Assembly (NCBI GenBank): GCA_016185425.1
Contig: JACPNQ010000031.1
Location: forward strand, 62,001-126,000
From: Acidobacteriota bacterium
GTDB lineage: Bacteria > Acidobacteriota > Terriglobia > Bryobacterales > Bryobacteraceae
Length of the DNA: 64,000 nucleotides
Direction of reading: 5' to 3'
Shown here: positions 26,153 through 35,024 of the stretch, in pieces
How the letters are laid out: each line of letters opens with the position of its first letter
Position numbering within the stretch: position 1 is the first letter of the stretch
Translations under genes and position numbers: made by a program
Notes under the pieces: generated by a model
Told to the model about the DNA's origin: nothing
Database searches by the model: none
Seen by the model: the letters and a program-made list of their open reading frames with translations, nothing else

Positions 26153-26905
26153 ATGCGCCTGGTCATTGTGGAAGATGAACCTCCGGCCCGCGAGAAACTC
26201 GCGTCCTGCTTGCGTACGGCCGCGCCGGAGGCGGCCATACTCGCACAGCTTGGCGGCGTGGCTGAGGCAATCCGCTGGTTCGGTCAGCATTCCGCGCCCG
26301 ATCTGCTCTTCTGCGACACCCAACTTTCCGACGGCCTGAGCTTTGAAATATTCCGCGCGCAACCGGTCCACTGCCCAGTGGTATTCACGACTGCGTTCGA
26401 CGAATACCTCCTCGAATCCTTTCAGACAAACAGCATCGACTATCTTTTGAAGCCGATTCGCCAGGCGCAGGTCGCCGCCGCGCTTGCAAAATACCGCGCC
26501 CTGGCGGCTCACTTCACTGCCGGCTACGCGCACCGCCTGCACGCCATCACCCACGGCGCCATCGCTCCTCGCGACCGTTTTCTCGTGCGCAAAGGGGCCG
26601 GCCACCTGGTGGTAAAAGTCCCGGAAATCGCCTATTTCTACACCGAGGACAAACTCATCTTTCTTGTCACCGCCGCGGGCCAGCGTCATCTGCTCGACAA
26701 GACTCTGAGTGAGATCGAGGCGGAACTCGACGCCGCCCGCTTCTTCCGCGCAAACCGCGCCACTCTCGTGCAAATTGACGCGATCTCCCGATGCTCGCCC
26801 TACGGCAAGGGCCGTTTGCTGTTGGAGCTGCATCCACCGCCGCGCGAGCCCGTCGTCGTTAGCCAGGAACGCGCATCGGCATGCCGCGAATGGCTAGGCG
26901 GGTGA
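26153..26905 (+). CDS. LytTR-family response regulator
   Basis: A 250-residue transcription regulator. The receiver domain has the acidic pocket EDE (7-9), phosphoacceptor D55 in LLFCDTQLSDG, the conserved Thr in FTTAFDEY and Lys in LLKPI. The LytTR DNA-binding domain (about 145-248) starts FLVRKGAGHLVVKV and ends with FFRANRATLVQID and LLLELHPP. The gene starts 4 bases after its kinase partner, which is broken, so it may now act unpaired or with another kinase. Confidence 0.92.
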   Translation: MRLVIVEDEPPAREKLASCLRTAAPEAAILAQLGGVAEAIRWFGQHSAPDLLFCDTQLSDGLSFEIFRAQPVHCPVVFTTAFDEYLLESFQTNSIDYLLKPIRQAQVAAALAKYRALAAHFTAGYAHRLHAITHGAIAPRDRFLVRKGAGHLVVKVPEIAYFYTEDKLIFLVTAAGQRHLLDKTLSEIEAELDAARFFRANRATLVQIDAISRCSPYGKGRLLLELHPPPREPVVVSQERASACREWLGG

Positions 26906-26932
26906 GGAGAACTCGGCGCCGTCCGCGCCAGA

Positions 26933-27502
26933 ATGGATGTGCAACCCGATATTGACGCGATTCTCGACGCACTGGAGTCCGCTAGCCGCGAGGCGGAGTT
27001 GCTCGTGGCGGGTCATCCGGCCGCTCTGTTGGAACAGACGCCGGGGAGCGGTAGGTGGAGCTCATCGCAGTGCCTGGCGCACATGGCCGTCACGAACTTC
27101 AAATATATCGTCGCGATGAGGTATGCATTGAAGCCGTCCCTGCACCTGCATGACCTCCAGCGCTCCGGCCCGGTGCGGCCGGGGTTACCAACGCGCTGGT
27201 TCTTATCCAACATGGAGCCACCCGTCCGCCGGCGTTTCCGGGCCCATGGCGCCGTCCTTCCTCCCTCTTTCGTGAAAGCGCGTGCCGCGCTGAAAGAGTT
27301 CCAACACTCACAGGAGGCGGTGCGTGAACTCTTGCTGGAGTGCCGCCATTTGGATCTCAACAAGATTCGATTTGAGAATCCATTCGTGCCGATTCTCCGT
27401 TTCACCGTGGGCGCGGGCTTCCTGATCATTACCGCGCACGAACGGCGGCATCTGTGGCAGGCGGCGCAAGCGTGCGCCGCTGTGGCACCATCGGAAGAAT
27501 GA
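26933..27502 (+). CDS. DinB-like four-helix protein
   Basis: A 189-residue DinB/YfiT-type protein, probably a metal-dependent transferase of the mycothiol/bacillithiol S-transferase superfamily. RWSSSQCLAHMAVTN gives the first His and TAHERRHLWQA the two C-terminal His expected for the metal triad. Helix spacing and length fit DinB_2. Its stop overlaps the start of the next gene by ATGA. Confidence 0.8.
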   Translation: MDVQPDIDAILDALESASREAELLVAGHPAALLEQTPGSGRWSSSQCLAHMAVTNFKYIVAMRYALKPSLHLHDLQRSGPVRPGLPTRWFLSNMEPPVRRRFRAHGAVLPPSFVKARAALKEFQHSQEAVRELLLECRHLDLNKIRFENPFVPILRFTVGAGFLIITAHERRHLWQAAQACAAVAPSEE

Positions 27503-27909
27503 CCACCCGGCGCGCGGCCATCGCGCTATTTGCAACTACCCTTCCCGCCGCGGCCGGTGATTTCAACAAACTCGCCGCGCGTTGGCGCTCCCGCATCAGT
27601 GTGATTCGCAGTGGCCGCCCGACGTACACCCGTCTACGCTTTACGTTCCCCGCCGCGGGAAGCTTCGTGATTGAGGAATTCGCTGCCGGCGGCCAGCTTG
27701 CGTGGATTTACAAGGGAATGGCGCGGGTCGCGGCGCGCCCCGAGCTAGTTGTCGACGTGAGCATCGTCACCGATTCGAACGGCATCGCTGCCGAAGAGGG
27801 CCGCGCGCGCTATCAGGCGGGGGAGTCGTACAATCTGGGGGCGGTCGAATATGTCTCCCACGCGCGAGGAAGTGCCGGTGCGATGGAGCTGCAAAAAGAG
27901 CTCGATTAA
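27499..27909 (+). CDS. Secreted hypothetical protein coupled to DinB
   Basis: A 136-residue protein with an N-terminal Arg pair and hydrophobic stretch (TTRRAAIALFATTLPAAAG), a likely Sec or Tat signal. The mature part contains FNKLAARWRSRI and beta-rich segments ending QKELD. No family recognised. Start ATG 27499 overlaps the DinB stop, so the two are translated together; the stop overlaps the convergent gene by 4 bases. Confidence 0.65.
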   Translation: MTTRRAAIALFATTLPAAAGDFNKLAARWRSRISVIRSGRPTYTRLRFTFPAAGSFVIEEFAAGGQLAWIYKGMARVAARPELVVDVSIVTDSNGIAAEEGRARYQAGESYNLGAVEYVSHARGSAGAMELQKELD

Positions 27910-28763
27910 CGCGCGGTCATCGCGTATTTCACCATCAATCCTTCCACCGCTGTCACCACAAACTTTTGTTCCGCGGTCACGAACTCCCATTGTTGTGTAA
28001 GAACTCCTTCGGCGCCAACCGATTCCGACAACAGCTTTCCATCACCCAGCTTGTTGCGGACCTCATCGATCGACATGCCGCGCCGCAGGATAGCGCGGCT
28101 ATTCGCCGAAGGCGCCACGGGACGAGCCACCGCCGGCCCTCCAAAGTCCACATATTCACGGAGCCAATCCATCATCTGATTCGGCAGGACGCCGGCCGTG
28201 CCCGCGACCCGCCGCAAGTTAAATCGCGACCCGCCGCGCAAGCGCTTCTCCATGACTTCCTGTCGCTTGATGGCGTTCGCCGTCTCCGCCTGCGCGCGCA
28301 GACGCGCTTCCTCGCGCCGCCGCCTGTTGCGCTCGCGGTCCAGATCCGATTGCAGCCGCCGCTTGCGGCCCGCGTCGGTCTCCCTGCTGATATCGCGCTC
28401 CAGTCTGCTCTCATAACTCGACTTCGGAACGTACGTCGACACGGACGTGCTGGTGTCATCGCCGAACGTGCCGAAGCCGCCGCCATCGAGTTGCAGTTCG
28501 ATCAGATCCTTCTTCACGATTAATGAGGTCACCGTGCTCGATCTGCCCTTCGGAATCGATACGCCGAAGTTTTTCAATCGCTGCGAATACTGCTTCCAGT
28601 CCATTGGATCGTCGCGATCCAGATTTAAGTCCACACCGTGATGCGTCCCCGGCATGTCGACACGGACAATCACCTGTTTGCCCACGAAGGCGCGCCGCAA
28701 CTCCGCCTCATTGGCATGTGCCAATAGAGCCGCCGCCACTCCCAACGCCAATCTGCCCGTCAT
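27906..28763 (-). CDS. Secreted coiled-coil protein with SmpA/OmlA-like C-terminus
   Basis: A 285-residue protein with a signal peptide ending near LLAHANEA. The middle (about 115-170) is a highly charged helix rich in Arg and Glu (RRRREEARLRAQAETANAIK), likely a coiled coil. The last ~60 residues, ILRRGMSIDEVRNKLGDG to KYAMTAR, look like an SmpA/OmlA-type domain. It is the third gene of an operon with overlapping start and stop codons: HAD-like enzyme, hydroxyacid oxidase, this protein. Function unknown. Confidence 0.65.
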   Translation of the reverse strand: MTGRLALGVAAALLAHANEAELRRAFVGKQVIVRVDMPGTHHGVDLNLDRDDPMDWKQYSQRLKNFGVSIPKGRSSTVTSLIVKKDLIELQLDGGGFGTFGDDTSTSVSTYVPKSSYESRLERDISRETDAGRKRRLQSDLDRERNRRRREEARLRAQAETANAIKRQEVMEKRLRGGSRFNLRRVAGTAGVLPNQMMDWLREYVDFGGPAVARPVAPSANSRAILRRGMSIDEVRNKLGDGKLLSESVGAEGVLTQQWEFVTAEQKFVVTAVEGLMVKYAMTAR

Positions 28764-29947
28764 GCTCCCATATTCCTTCGCCTCACGTGCATCGGAGAGA
28801 TATGGCGCGTCGATACAGTGCCAGCGAGCTTCATCGTGATCGCGAACTCCGTCTGAATCAATTCCAGCACACGCTCCACACCCTCCTGCCCGAACGCGCT
28901 CAACCCCCAGATGTAGGGCCTGCCAATACCTACCGCTGTGGCGCCGATCGCCAGTGCTTTAAACACATCCGTTCCGCGCCGGAACCCGCCATCAATCAGC
29001 ACCGGAATACGCCCGTTGATCGTTTCGACAATCTCCGGCAGCGCTTCCATCGTCCCCTGCAAACTGTTCTCCGACCGCCCTCCGTGGTTCGAGACGACGA
29101 TCCCATCCACGCCGTTTCGCAGGCATACCGCCGCGTCTTCGGCCGTCATGATGCCTTTGATAACGATCTTCATCTTCGTCGCCGCGCGGAGCCGTTCGAC
29201 CAGTGTCCACGTTACGGCGCGTCCACCGGCCTTGGCCAGCAGCGGGTCAATGCCCGCAAACATGCCGTGTTCCTTGTAGTAGTCGGCGTACGTCAGTCCA
29301 TGACACGCACGGCAGCGCTGCTCCGTCTTCTGTCCACCTCGTGCCGCGGTCACCCGGTTGGATGCCGTCGCCGAATCGACCGTGATCGCCAGCACCGTGC
29401 AGCCGGCCTGTTCCGCCGCGCCCACAAGCGCGCGAGAGACCTCAAACTCAGCCTGCGTGTAGAGCTGATACCACAGCGGCCCGCCAAATGCCGGTGCGAC
29501 GTCTTTCACGTGGAGCGATGCGTTGGTTGACAGGACCATCTGCGCCTTTCGCGCGGACGCTCCGCGCGCCGTCGCCGCTTCGCCATCGGGATGAAACGCC
29601 TGTTGCGCGGCCGCGGGCGCTACCCAGATCGGATATGCCTGCTTCTGCCCGAACAGTGTCACTGACGTGTCGACGGTGTCCACGTCCACCTGTCTCCGTG
29701 CGCGGATTTGCCATTGCGAGAACGCATTTTCGTTTGCGCGCACGGTCGCGTCGTCGTCCGATCCGCCCATCAGGTACGCCCAATGCTGCGGTTGCACGTT
29801 CTTCTCCGCCAACGGCAGAAAATCGAAAACATCCAAGGCGTCCTTCGCCGAACTGAGCGGCTTCCTCGCTGGCTGCCCCGCCATCTCCGCCGCCAGCGCA
29901 TACAGCGGCGACCGCTGCAAATACCGTAGAAACAGGCGCCGGTTCAC
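28760..29947 (-). CDS. FMN-dependent alpha-hydroxyacid oxidoreductase with CxxCH motif
   Basis: Oxidises an L-2-hydroxyacid to the 2-keto acid. The 395-residue TIM barrel has catalytic H288 and R291 in VSNHGGRSE, Lys in VIKGIMTAEDA and the FMN phosphate loop GGFRRGTDVFKALAIGA. The N-terminus (MNRRLFLRYLQRSPLYALAAE) could be a leader. In the variable loop after the TVDS segment lies CRACH (C212, C215, H216), a c-type haem-binding signature not found in ordinary lactate or glycolate oxidases. It overlaps both operon neighbours by 4 bases. Confidence 0.88.
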   Translation of the reverse strand: MNRRLFLRYLQRSPLYALAAEMAGQPARKPLSSAKDALDVFDFLPLAEKNVQPQHWAYLMGGSDDDATVRANENAFSQWQIRARRQVDVDTVDTSVTLFGQKQAYPIWVAPAAAQQAFHPDGEAATARGASARKAQMVLSTNASLHVKDVAPAFGGPLWYQLYTQAEFEVSRALVGAAEQAGCTVLAITVDSATASNRVTAARGGQKTEQRCRACHGLTYADYYKEHGMFAGIDPLLAKAGGRAVTWTLVERLRAATKMKIVIKGIMTAEDAAVCLRNGVDGIVVSNHGGRSENSLQGTMEALPEIVETINGRIPVLIDGGFRRGTDVFKALAIGATAVGIGRPYIWGLSAFGQEGVERVLELIQTEFAITMKLAGTVSTRHISPMHVRRRNMGA

Positions 29948-30651
29948 GCCCCGGCCCCCAACTGATTCGCCAGGTCAACGAAGTCCTTCGCGTAAATGTC
30001 CATCCAATCCTCTCGTCCCTTGTCGGCGGGCCCGCCGGAGCCCCTCTCCAGCGGCCGCTCTACGAACGCTGTTTTCAATCCCACTTTTCGCGCCGCCAGC
30101 AGATCATTCTTGTGCGCGGCCACCATCATCGCCTCTTCCGGCTTTATCCCCAGTGTGGCTGCCGCTCCGAGATACACCGCGGCATCAGGTTTATACGCCC
30201 GGTATAACTCCGCCGACAAGACGCAATCCCAGGTCAGACCGCCGTGCCGCGCGAGATCCACTAGCAGCGAGATGTTGCCGTTGGAAAGCGTCGCGCAGAT
30301 GAACTCCTTCCGCAGCATCGCCAGTCCGCGGGCGGAGTCCGGCCACGGGGCCAGCCGGTGCCACACGCGATTCAAGTGGGTCTTTCGCGCCTCGCTCAGC
30401 TCGTCGATCCTATACTTCCGCAGTAACTCGTCCAATATCATCCGGTGCAGCGTATCGATATTTGTCCAACCCAGCTCTCCACTCCGCACACGCGCCATTG
30501 CCGGCTGATACCCGGCACGCCATGCGTCGGCGAACTCCGCCGCATCCACGCGCAACTCCATCGCCGTCGCCTCATGGATGATGGAACTTCTCCAATCCAC
30601 GACGGTCCCAAAAACATCAAAGGTAAGGGCCTTCACTCCGGACAGCGGCAT
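29944..30651 (-). CDS. HAD hydrolase, haloacid dehalogenase type II-like
   Basis: A 235-residue HAD enzyme. Motif I is FDVFGTVVDW (nucleophile Asp), motif II LSNGN, motif III Lys in RAYKPDAAVY, and motif IV VAAHKNDLLAARKVG. Motif III resembles L-2-haloacid dehalogenases, while motif IV replaces their SSNAWD, as in many proteins merely annotated as type II dehalogenases. A hydroxyacid product would suit the coupled downstream oxidase. ATG 30651 follows AGGGA. Confidence 0.82.
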   Translation of the reverse strand: MPLSGVKALTFDVFGTVVDWRSSIIHEATAMELRVDAAEFADAWRAGYQPAMARVRSGELGWTNIDTLHRMILDELLRKYRIDELSEARKTHLNRVWHRLAPWPDSARGLAMLRKEFICATLSNGNISLLVDLARHGGLTWDCVLSAELYRAYKPDAAVYLGAAATLGIKPEEAMMVAAHKNDLLAARKVGLKTAFVERPLERGSGGPADKGREDWMDIYAKDFVDLANQLGAGA

Positions 30652-30706
30652 GTCCCTGTCATAATAGTGAAAGAGAAACCTCGAACGGGAAGGATACAGA
30701 AAACGG

Positions 30707-31825
30707 ATGCCAGTACCGGTGTCGCAGATGTGGACCGTCGCGACGTATGTGTTGAAGCAGAAGCTCTCTGGGCGCAAACGCTATCCGCTGGTGTTGATGC
30801 TGGAACCGCTTTTCCGCTGCAACCTCGCCTGCGCGGGTTGCGGAAAGATCCAGTATCCCGCTCACATTTTGAAGCAGAATCTCAGTCCGGAAGAGTGCTT
30901 CAAAGCCGTTGAGGAATGCGGCGCGCCGACTATTGCCATTCCGGGCGGCGAACCGCTGCTCCACCCGCAGATCCACGAGATTATCGAAGGCCTGGTCGCG
31001 CGCAAGAAGTACGTGTACATGTGCACCAACGCTCTGCTACTCAAGGAGAAGCTGCACCTGTTCAAGCCCAGCAAGTACCTGAGCTTCTCCGTTCACATGG
31101 ATGGCGAGCGCGAGCACCACGATTTCTCGGTCTGCAAGGAAGGCGGCTACGATGCCGCCCTGGAAGGCATCCGCGAGGCCGTCGCCAAAGGCTTCCGCGT
31201 AACCACCAACACTACGCTATTCGACGGCGCCGACCCCAACTCCGTCCGCGCATTTTTCGACGACATGATGGAAGTTGGCGTCGAAGGCATGATGGTCTCT
31301 CCCGGCTACTCCTATGACAAAGCGCCGGACCAGAGTCACTTCCTCGGCCGCGCCCGCACGCGGAGTCTTTTCAACACGATCCTTTCGAATCGCAAGCCGA
31401 AATGGCGCTTTAACATGTCGCCGCTGTTTCTCGAGTTTCTCATGGGCAAACAGCACTTCAAGTGCACTCCGTGGGGGATGCCGACTTATAACCTCTTCGG
31501 TTGGCAGAAGCCCTGCTATCTGCTGCAGGACGGGTACGCCGAGACGTTCGCCGAACTGATGGCGGACACGAATTGGGACAATTACGGCACCGAATCCGGC
31601 AATCCCAAATGCGCAAACTGTATGGTGCACAGCGGCTACGAAGCGTCGGCGGTCGACTACACTTTCGGCTCCTGGAAGGGTCTGTGGGCCACGGCCCGCG
31701 CGACGCTATTCGGCACTTATGAAGATAACGCCGCGCTGGCCGCGTTGGACACGCACTTCAAACACCCGCAGCCGGGAACACTGGTGCAGATCCAGTCCAA
31801 CGATAGCGACGAGGTGAAGGTTTGA
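30707..31825 (+). CDS. hpnH: Adenosyl-hopene transferase HpnH (radical SAM)
   Basis: Adds the 5'-deoxyadenosyl group to hopene, giving adenosylhopane, the start of extended hopanoids. The 372-residue protein has CNLACAGCGK (the CxxxCxxC cluster), PLVLMLEPLFR before it, and the conserved GGEPLLHP motif; the C-terminal SPASM-like cysteines are in SGNPKCANCMVHSGYE. The start MPVPVSQMWTVATYVLKQKL aligns with the family. Squalene-hopene cyclase is encoded 17 kb upstream. A small gene overlaps its stop. Confidence 0.94.
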   Translation: MPVPVSQMWTVATYVLKQKLSGRKRYPLVLMLEPLFRCNLACAGCGKIQYPAHILKQNLSPEECFKAVEECGAPTIAIPGGEPLLHPQIHEIIEGLVARKKYVYMCTNALLLKEKLHLFKPSKYLSFSVHMDGEREHHDFSVCKEGGYDAALEGIREAVAKGFRVTTNTTLFDGADPNSVRAFFDDMMEVGVEGMMVSPGYSYDKAPDQSHFLGRARTRSLFNTILSNRKPKWRFNMSPLFLEFLMGKQHFKCTPWGMPTYNLFGWQKPCYLLQDGYAETFAELMADTNWDNYGTESGNPKCANCMVHSGYEASAVDYTFGSWKGLWATARATLFGTYEDNAALAALDTHFKHPQPGTLVQIQSNDSDEVKV

Positions 31826-32220
31826 ATCCGGACGAACTTGAAGTAGCACCCGGCTTCGCGCACGAAGAGTTGCAGGGTCAGGTGTGGACGGCGGAGACAG
31901 AAGACGATCTTCGCGCGGGCCTCGAAAAAGCGTTCGATTATCGTGGCGATGTGACGATTGCCCGCAAGGACGGATCGACTGTAGAAGGCTATCTCTTCGA
32001 CCGCCGTACAGGCCCGACGCTCTACGACTCGCTGGTCCGCGTGATGCCGAAAGACCAGCCCGTCAAAGTGACGATTCGTTATTCGGAAATCACCGGCTTA
32101 GCCTTCACCGGCCGCGATACGGCGGCCGGCAAGAGTTGGGAAGCGTGGGTGAAGAAGTATTTCGAAAAGAAGGCCGCCGGCGAGAAGAATATTGAGATTG
32201 CGCCGGAGAAATTGGACTAG
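31822..32220 (+). CDS. Conserved hypothetical protein coupled to hpnH
   Basis: A 132-residue acidic/basic soluble protein with a TTG start whose first codon overlaps the hpnH TGA. Residues 38-85 (FDYRGDVTIARKDGSTVEGYL, VRVMPKDQPVKVTIRYSEITG) suggest a small beta-barrel, Sm/SH3-like, followed by a helix (SWEAWVKKYFEKK). I cannot name a family. Coupling to hpnH suggests a role in hopanoid modification or its membrane context. Its stop overlaps the convergent permease stop by 4 bases. Confidence 0.65.
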   Translation: MNPDELEVAPGFAHEELQGQVWTAETEDDLRAGLEKAFDYRGDVTIARKDGSTVEGYLFDRRTGPTLYDSLVRVMPKDQPVKVTIRYSEITGLAFTGRDTAAGKSWEAWVKKYFEKKAAGEKNIEIAPEKLD

Positions 32221-33674
32221 CGAGCGTATTTCGTAATCTGGATACCGCGCAGCTCGACCTTTCTCTGCACGTGTGCGATTGGGCGTTGAGACTCGATTAC
32301 GATGTCCTTTCCTTCATAGCTTGACCTTGCAGAGAAGCCCCCGATGAGAAATGAAATTGGATGCAGCGTCGGCGTCAGGAGCACGGGGGATCGATCCTCG
32401 TCCAAAGTCAAGACTTGAGGCGAACCCTTCGCCGGAATTCCTTTCGCCCAGAATCCTCGGACGTGTGATCCTGCGCCGAGCACGAAATGGCAGTCGATGA
32501 ATAACGCATCACTGGCGTCACTGCGGCACCTGCCGAGTTCCGGCACGAAGGAATCTCCGTTGATGGGGATTGGTTGGTACTTTGGCGCCGTGTAGATCGT
32601 GAGTTCGAACGTCAAGTCGATATCGATTGCGTCGTGCTGGTGACTGCGGGCAAAGTCCGGATTCAGCTCCAAGATCGTCTTTTGTGAGTCCCGGTTGCCC
32701 AGCCACAATGGCGGACTATAGATGTCGACCTGCTGAAGTCTCTCCGTTCCCGCCTGCACTCGTATCGCGCTCCAGCCGTTTAACGCGACTGTCCAGCCCT
32801 CTTGCAGCCCCTCGATACGTAGTGGAATTTCAAACGAGGGCTTCAGCCTTGGCCTTGCGCCCGTGAATGACTGCGGGTGCCAAACCATCTGCGCCATGTC
32901 CGCATGCAATTGCGCAGTCTGCTCGCTTACCACTGCCGGAGACGCCGCCCGCTGAATCGCATACCACAGCCGATGCGGCCAGAACTCGAATGAGGCCAGC
33001 AGTAACGACAGGGAAATTACGGCTACATGTCCGGCTCTTGTTCGACGTGTGGCGTACTGCCAAACCAAAATGGCGATTCCGCCGAACACGCCAGTGACAA
33101 TTGTGACTGCGTTCGTAACCCAGCGAAGACCGTCTGGAAAACCGGTCACGAACTGGTGGATGACGATCACTCCCGTAGCAATTCCGAGGATCCAAAAAAT
33201 CAACTCGCCAATATTTCGGCTGATACTTGTCAGCACGGCGACTGGCAGTAGACACACCAGGCCCGTCAGTATGGAATTCCAAAAGACTGCCCCGGCGTTT
33301 TCCCAAGGAGAAAATCCGCTCGACGCCACGAACGCCATCTGAACGAACCAAAGCGGTACGGCGACCAATAACGTCAGAAGAAGGGATTTTGCGCAGGCGA
33401 GATCTTGCCATCGAAGCGGCCGCACGAGCCAATACGGCCTTGTACCCGGGAGTGCCTCCGAGTGCACTAAGATCCCGCAGAGCAATACCCAAGCGACCAC
33501 TGGCAAGATTTCTATCGGGATTTGCAGATTGAGAATTGTCTGGTGGCCGACGCGCGTGGCGTGCAGCGCTCTTATGTAGTTCCAGCCGTATACAACTAAC
33601 AAACTCAACGCGACAAACGCATACATCCACGTCTGCCGCAGGTCCTTCCGTACGATATGCCAAACCAATGTCAT
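32217..33674 (-). CDS. ABC-2-type membrane protein of a YtrA-controlled transporter
   Basis: A 485-residue protein. The N-terminal ~260 residues hold about six helices in ABC-2 permease style (VRKDLRQTWMYAFVALSLLVV, ILPVVAWVLLCGILVHSE). The C-terminal ~220 residues are soluble, beta-rich and probably outside the cytoplasm. It follows the ATPase gene by one base on the same strand. ATG 33674 gives a permease-like start; the upstream Arg/Cys-rich reading is rejected. Confidence 0.78.
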   Translation of the reverse strand: MTLVWHIVRKDLRQTWMYAFVALSLLVVYGWNYIRALHATRVGHQTILNLQIPIEILPVVAWVLLCGILVHSEALPGTRPYWLVRPLRWQDLACAKSLLLTLLVAVPLWFVQMAFVASSGFSPWENAGAVFWNSILTGLVCLLPVAVLTSISRNIGELIFWILGIATGVIVIHQFVTGFPDGLRWVTNAVTIVTGVFGGIAILVWQYATRRTRAGHVAVISLSLLLASFEFWPHRLWYAIQRAASPAVVSEQTAQLHADMAQMVWHPQSFTGARPRLKPSFEIPLRIEGLQEGWTVALNGWSAIRVQAGTERLQQVDIYSPPLWLGNRDSQKTILELNPDFARSHQHDAIDIDLTFELTIYTAPKYQPIPINGDSFVPELGRCRSDASDALFIDCHFVLGAGSHVRGFWAKGIPAKGSPQVLTLDEDRSPVLLTPTLHPISFLIGGFSARSSYEGKDIVIESQRPIAHVQRKVELRGIQITKYAR

Positions 33675-33675
33675 G

Positions 33676-34575
33676 TCAAGCTGCCTTCCTCGCCGCCTTC
33701 GCCAGCGCCACAAATATCGACCGCAATGGCATCGCCCGCACCTCCACGCGCGTCGCCGCCGGAAAAATCTCCCGCACCGCCTGCCGCGTGCCAACCGCAT
33801 CCCACTGCGTTTCCACAAACCGCACAACTGCCGCTGTTGTCTCCGCCCGCACCCACGAATCCGGTATCCGTGGGGGGAGGGAAGCGGCGTCCATCGTCAC
33901 TTCCACCTCGCGGAATCGCGCCGTCAGCCCACTCATCTCTTCGGAGAACTGAATGCGCCCGTCATCCAAAAAGCCAACATGACTGGCAAAATGTTCAATC
34001 TCGCCCAGGTCATGCGACGAGATCAACACTGTGCTCCCTTCTGCAAACGCAATCAGCCCTTCAACGAATTCCTCCCTCACCAACGGATCGAGCCCGCTGA
34101 ACGGCTCATCCAGCACAATCAGCTCCGGCCGGTACGCGAGCGACGAAGCCAGCGACACTTTCATCCGCATTCCCCGCGATAGGTGCTTCAACTTCCGGTC
34201 CAGGGGAAGGCGAAAGAGCTCCAGCAACTCGCGTTCCCGCGCGCTATCCCACTCCGGATAGAACGGCCGCCAGAACGCCAGGAATTCTGACACCGTCATC
34301 GCGTCCGGCATCTCCTGCCCCTCGGAAACATACCCGATTCGCGCGTATTCCCGCGACCTCAACCGTGTCGACTCGACGCCCAGTACTGACGCCCGCCCCC
34401 GCGCACCACGCAGCAGGTTCATCAGGATCTGTAGTGTTGTCGTCTTGCCCGCACCATTCGACCCAATCAACGCGTAGACGCTCCCTTTCTCCACGCGCAG
34501 GTCCAACCCATCCAGCACCACATGCTTTCCAAACCGCATGTGCAACTGCTCAGTGACTATGGCCTCGTTGCTCAT
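33676..34575 (-). CDS. ABC transporter ATP-binding protein
   Basis: A 299-residue ATPase. Walker A is GSNGAGKTT, signature LSRGMRMKVSLASSL, Walker B LIVLDEPFSGLD, and switch His in ISSHDLGE. The C-terminal ~80 residues after the ATPase are typical of ABC-2 ATPases linked to YtrA-family regulators. ATG 34575 overlaps the regulator's stop, so regulator and ATPase are translationally coupled. Confidence 0.92.
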   Translation of the reverse strand: MSNEAIVTEQLHMRFGKHVVLDGLDLRVEKGSVYALIGSNGAGKTTTLQILMNLLRGARGRASVLGVESTRLRSREYARIGYVSEGQEMPDAMTVSEFLAFWRPFYPEWDSARERELLELFRLPLDRKLKHLSRGMRMKVSLASSLAYRPELIVLDEPFSGLDPLVREEFVEGLIAFAEGSTVLISSHDLGEIEHFASHVGFLDDGRIQFSEEMSGLTARFREVEVTMDAASLPPRIPDSWVRAETTAAVVRFVETQWDAVGTRQAVREIFPAATRVEVRAMPLRSIFVALAKAARKAA

Positions 34576-34979
34576 CGCTTCACTCCGTCCAACCGTGCCC
34601 AATGATCCTCCAACGCCACCTGAACCTCCTCCAGATCGAGCCCCAGTTTCTTCGCCTCCACCACGACCTGCTCCAGAGTCTCCTGCAGCAGCTCGTTCTT
34701 CTCCGCCCGCGTGGAAACGGGCCGCTTCGCCACTACCGCGCCTATCCCCGGACGCACCTCCAGCAATCCGTCGTTGATGAGGTTCTGGAGCACCTTGTGC
34801 GCCGTATTGGGGTTGATCTTCAACGCCGTGCTCATCGCGCGCACGGACGGGAACGGGTCACCCGCCCGCAACTGTCCAGCCAGCAGCGCCTTCTTCGCCG
34901 CGTACACCACCTGCTCATAGAGCGGCAAGCCCGGTTGAAACTGGACCCGGAAAGGAATCACATGTGTATGATAACACAT
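34572..34979 (-). CDS. GntR-family regulator of the YtrA subfamily
   Basis: A 135-residue repressor-like protein: winged helix in residues about 10-75 (LYEQVVYAAKKALLAGQLRAG, SVRAMSTALKINPNTAHKVL) and a short helical dimerisation tail, the YtrA layout. YtrA regulators usually repress their own ABC operon and respond to envelope stress. ATG 34979 is used, but GTG 34961 would give MIPFRVQFQPG, a common family start, and would place the inverted repeat wholly upstream. No ribosome site is visible for either. Confidence 0.88.
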   Translation of the reverse strand: MCYHTHVIPFRVQFQPGLPLYEQVVYAAKKALLAGQLRAGDPFPSVRAMSTALKINPNTAHKVLQNLINDGLLEVRPGIGAVVAKRPVSTRAEKNELLQETLEQVVVEAKKLGLDLEEVQVALEDHWARLDGVKR

Positions 34980-34986
34980 AGTACAC
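34964..34986. promoter_or_regulatory. Candidate YtrA operator overlapping the regulator start
   Basis: GTGTA (34964-34968) and TACAC (34982-34986) form an inverted repeat with 13 bases between; TAGTACACTA-like sequence at its right end adds near-symmetry. The position over the first codons or just upstream of the regulator gene suits autorepression. Based on symmetry and location only. Confidence 0.35.
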
Positions 34987-35024
34987 TAAATGGCCACCAA
35001 AATCTTCGGATACAATGAGCGCAT

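Noticed and set aside
28760..29947. CxxCH in the hydroxyacid oxidase as proof of a cytochrome
   Set aside because: The motif alone does not prove haem attachment; it is reported as a hypothesis.
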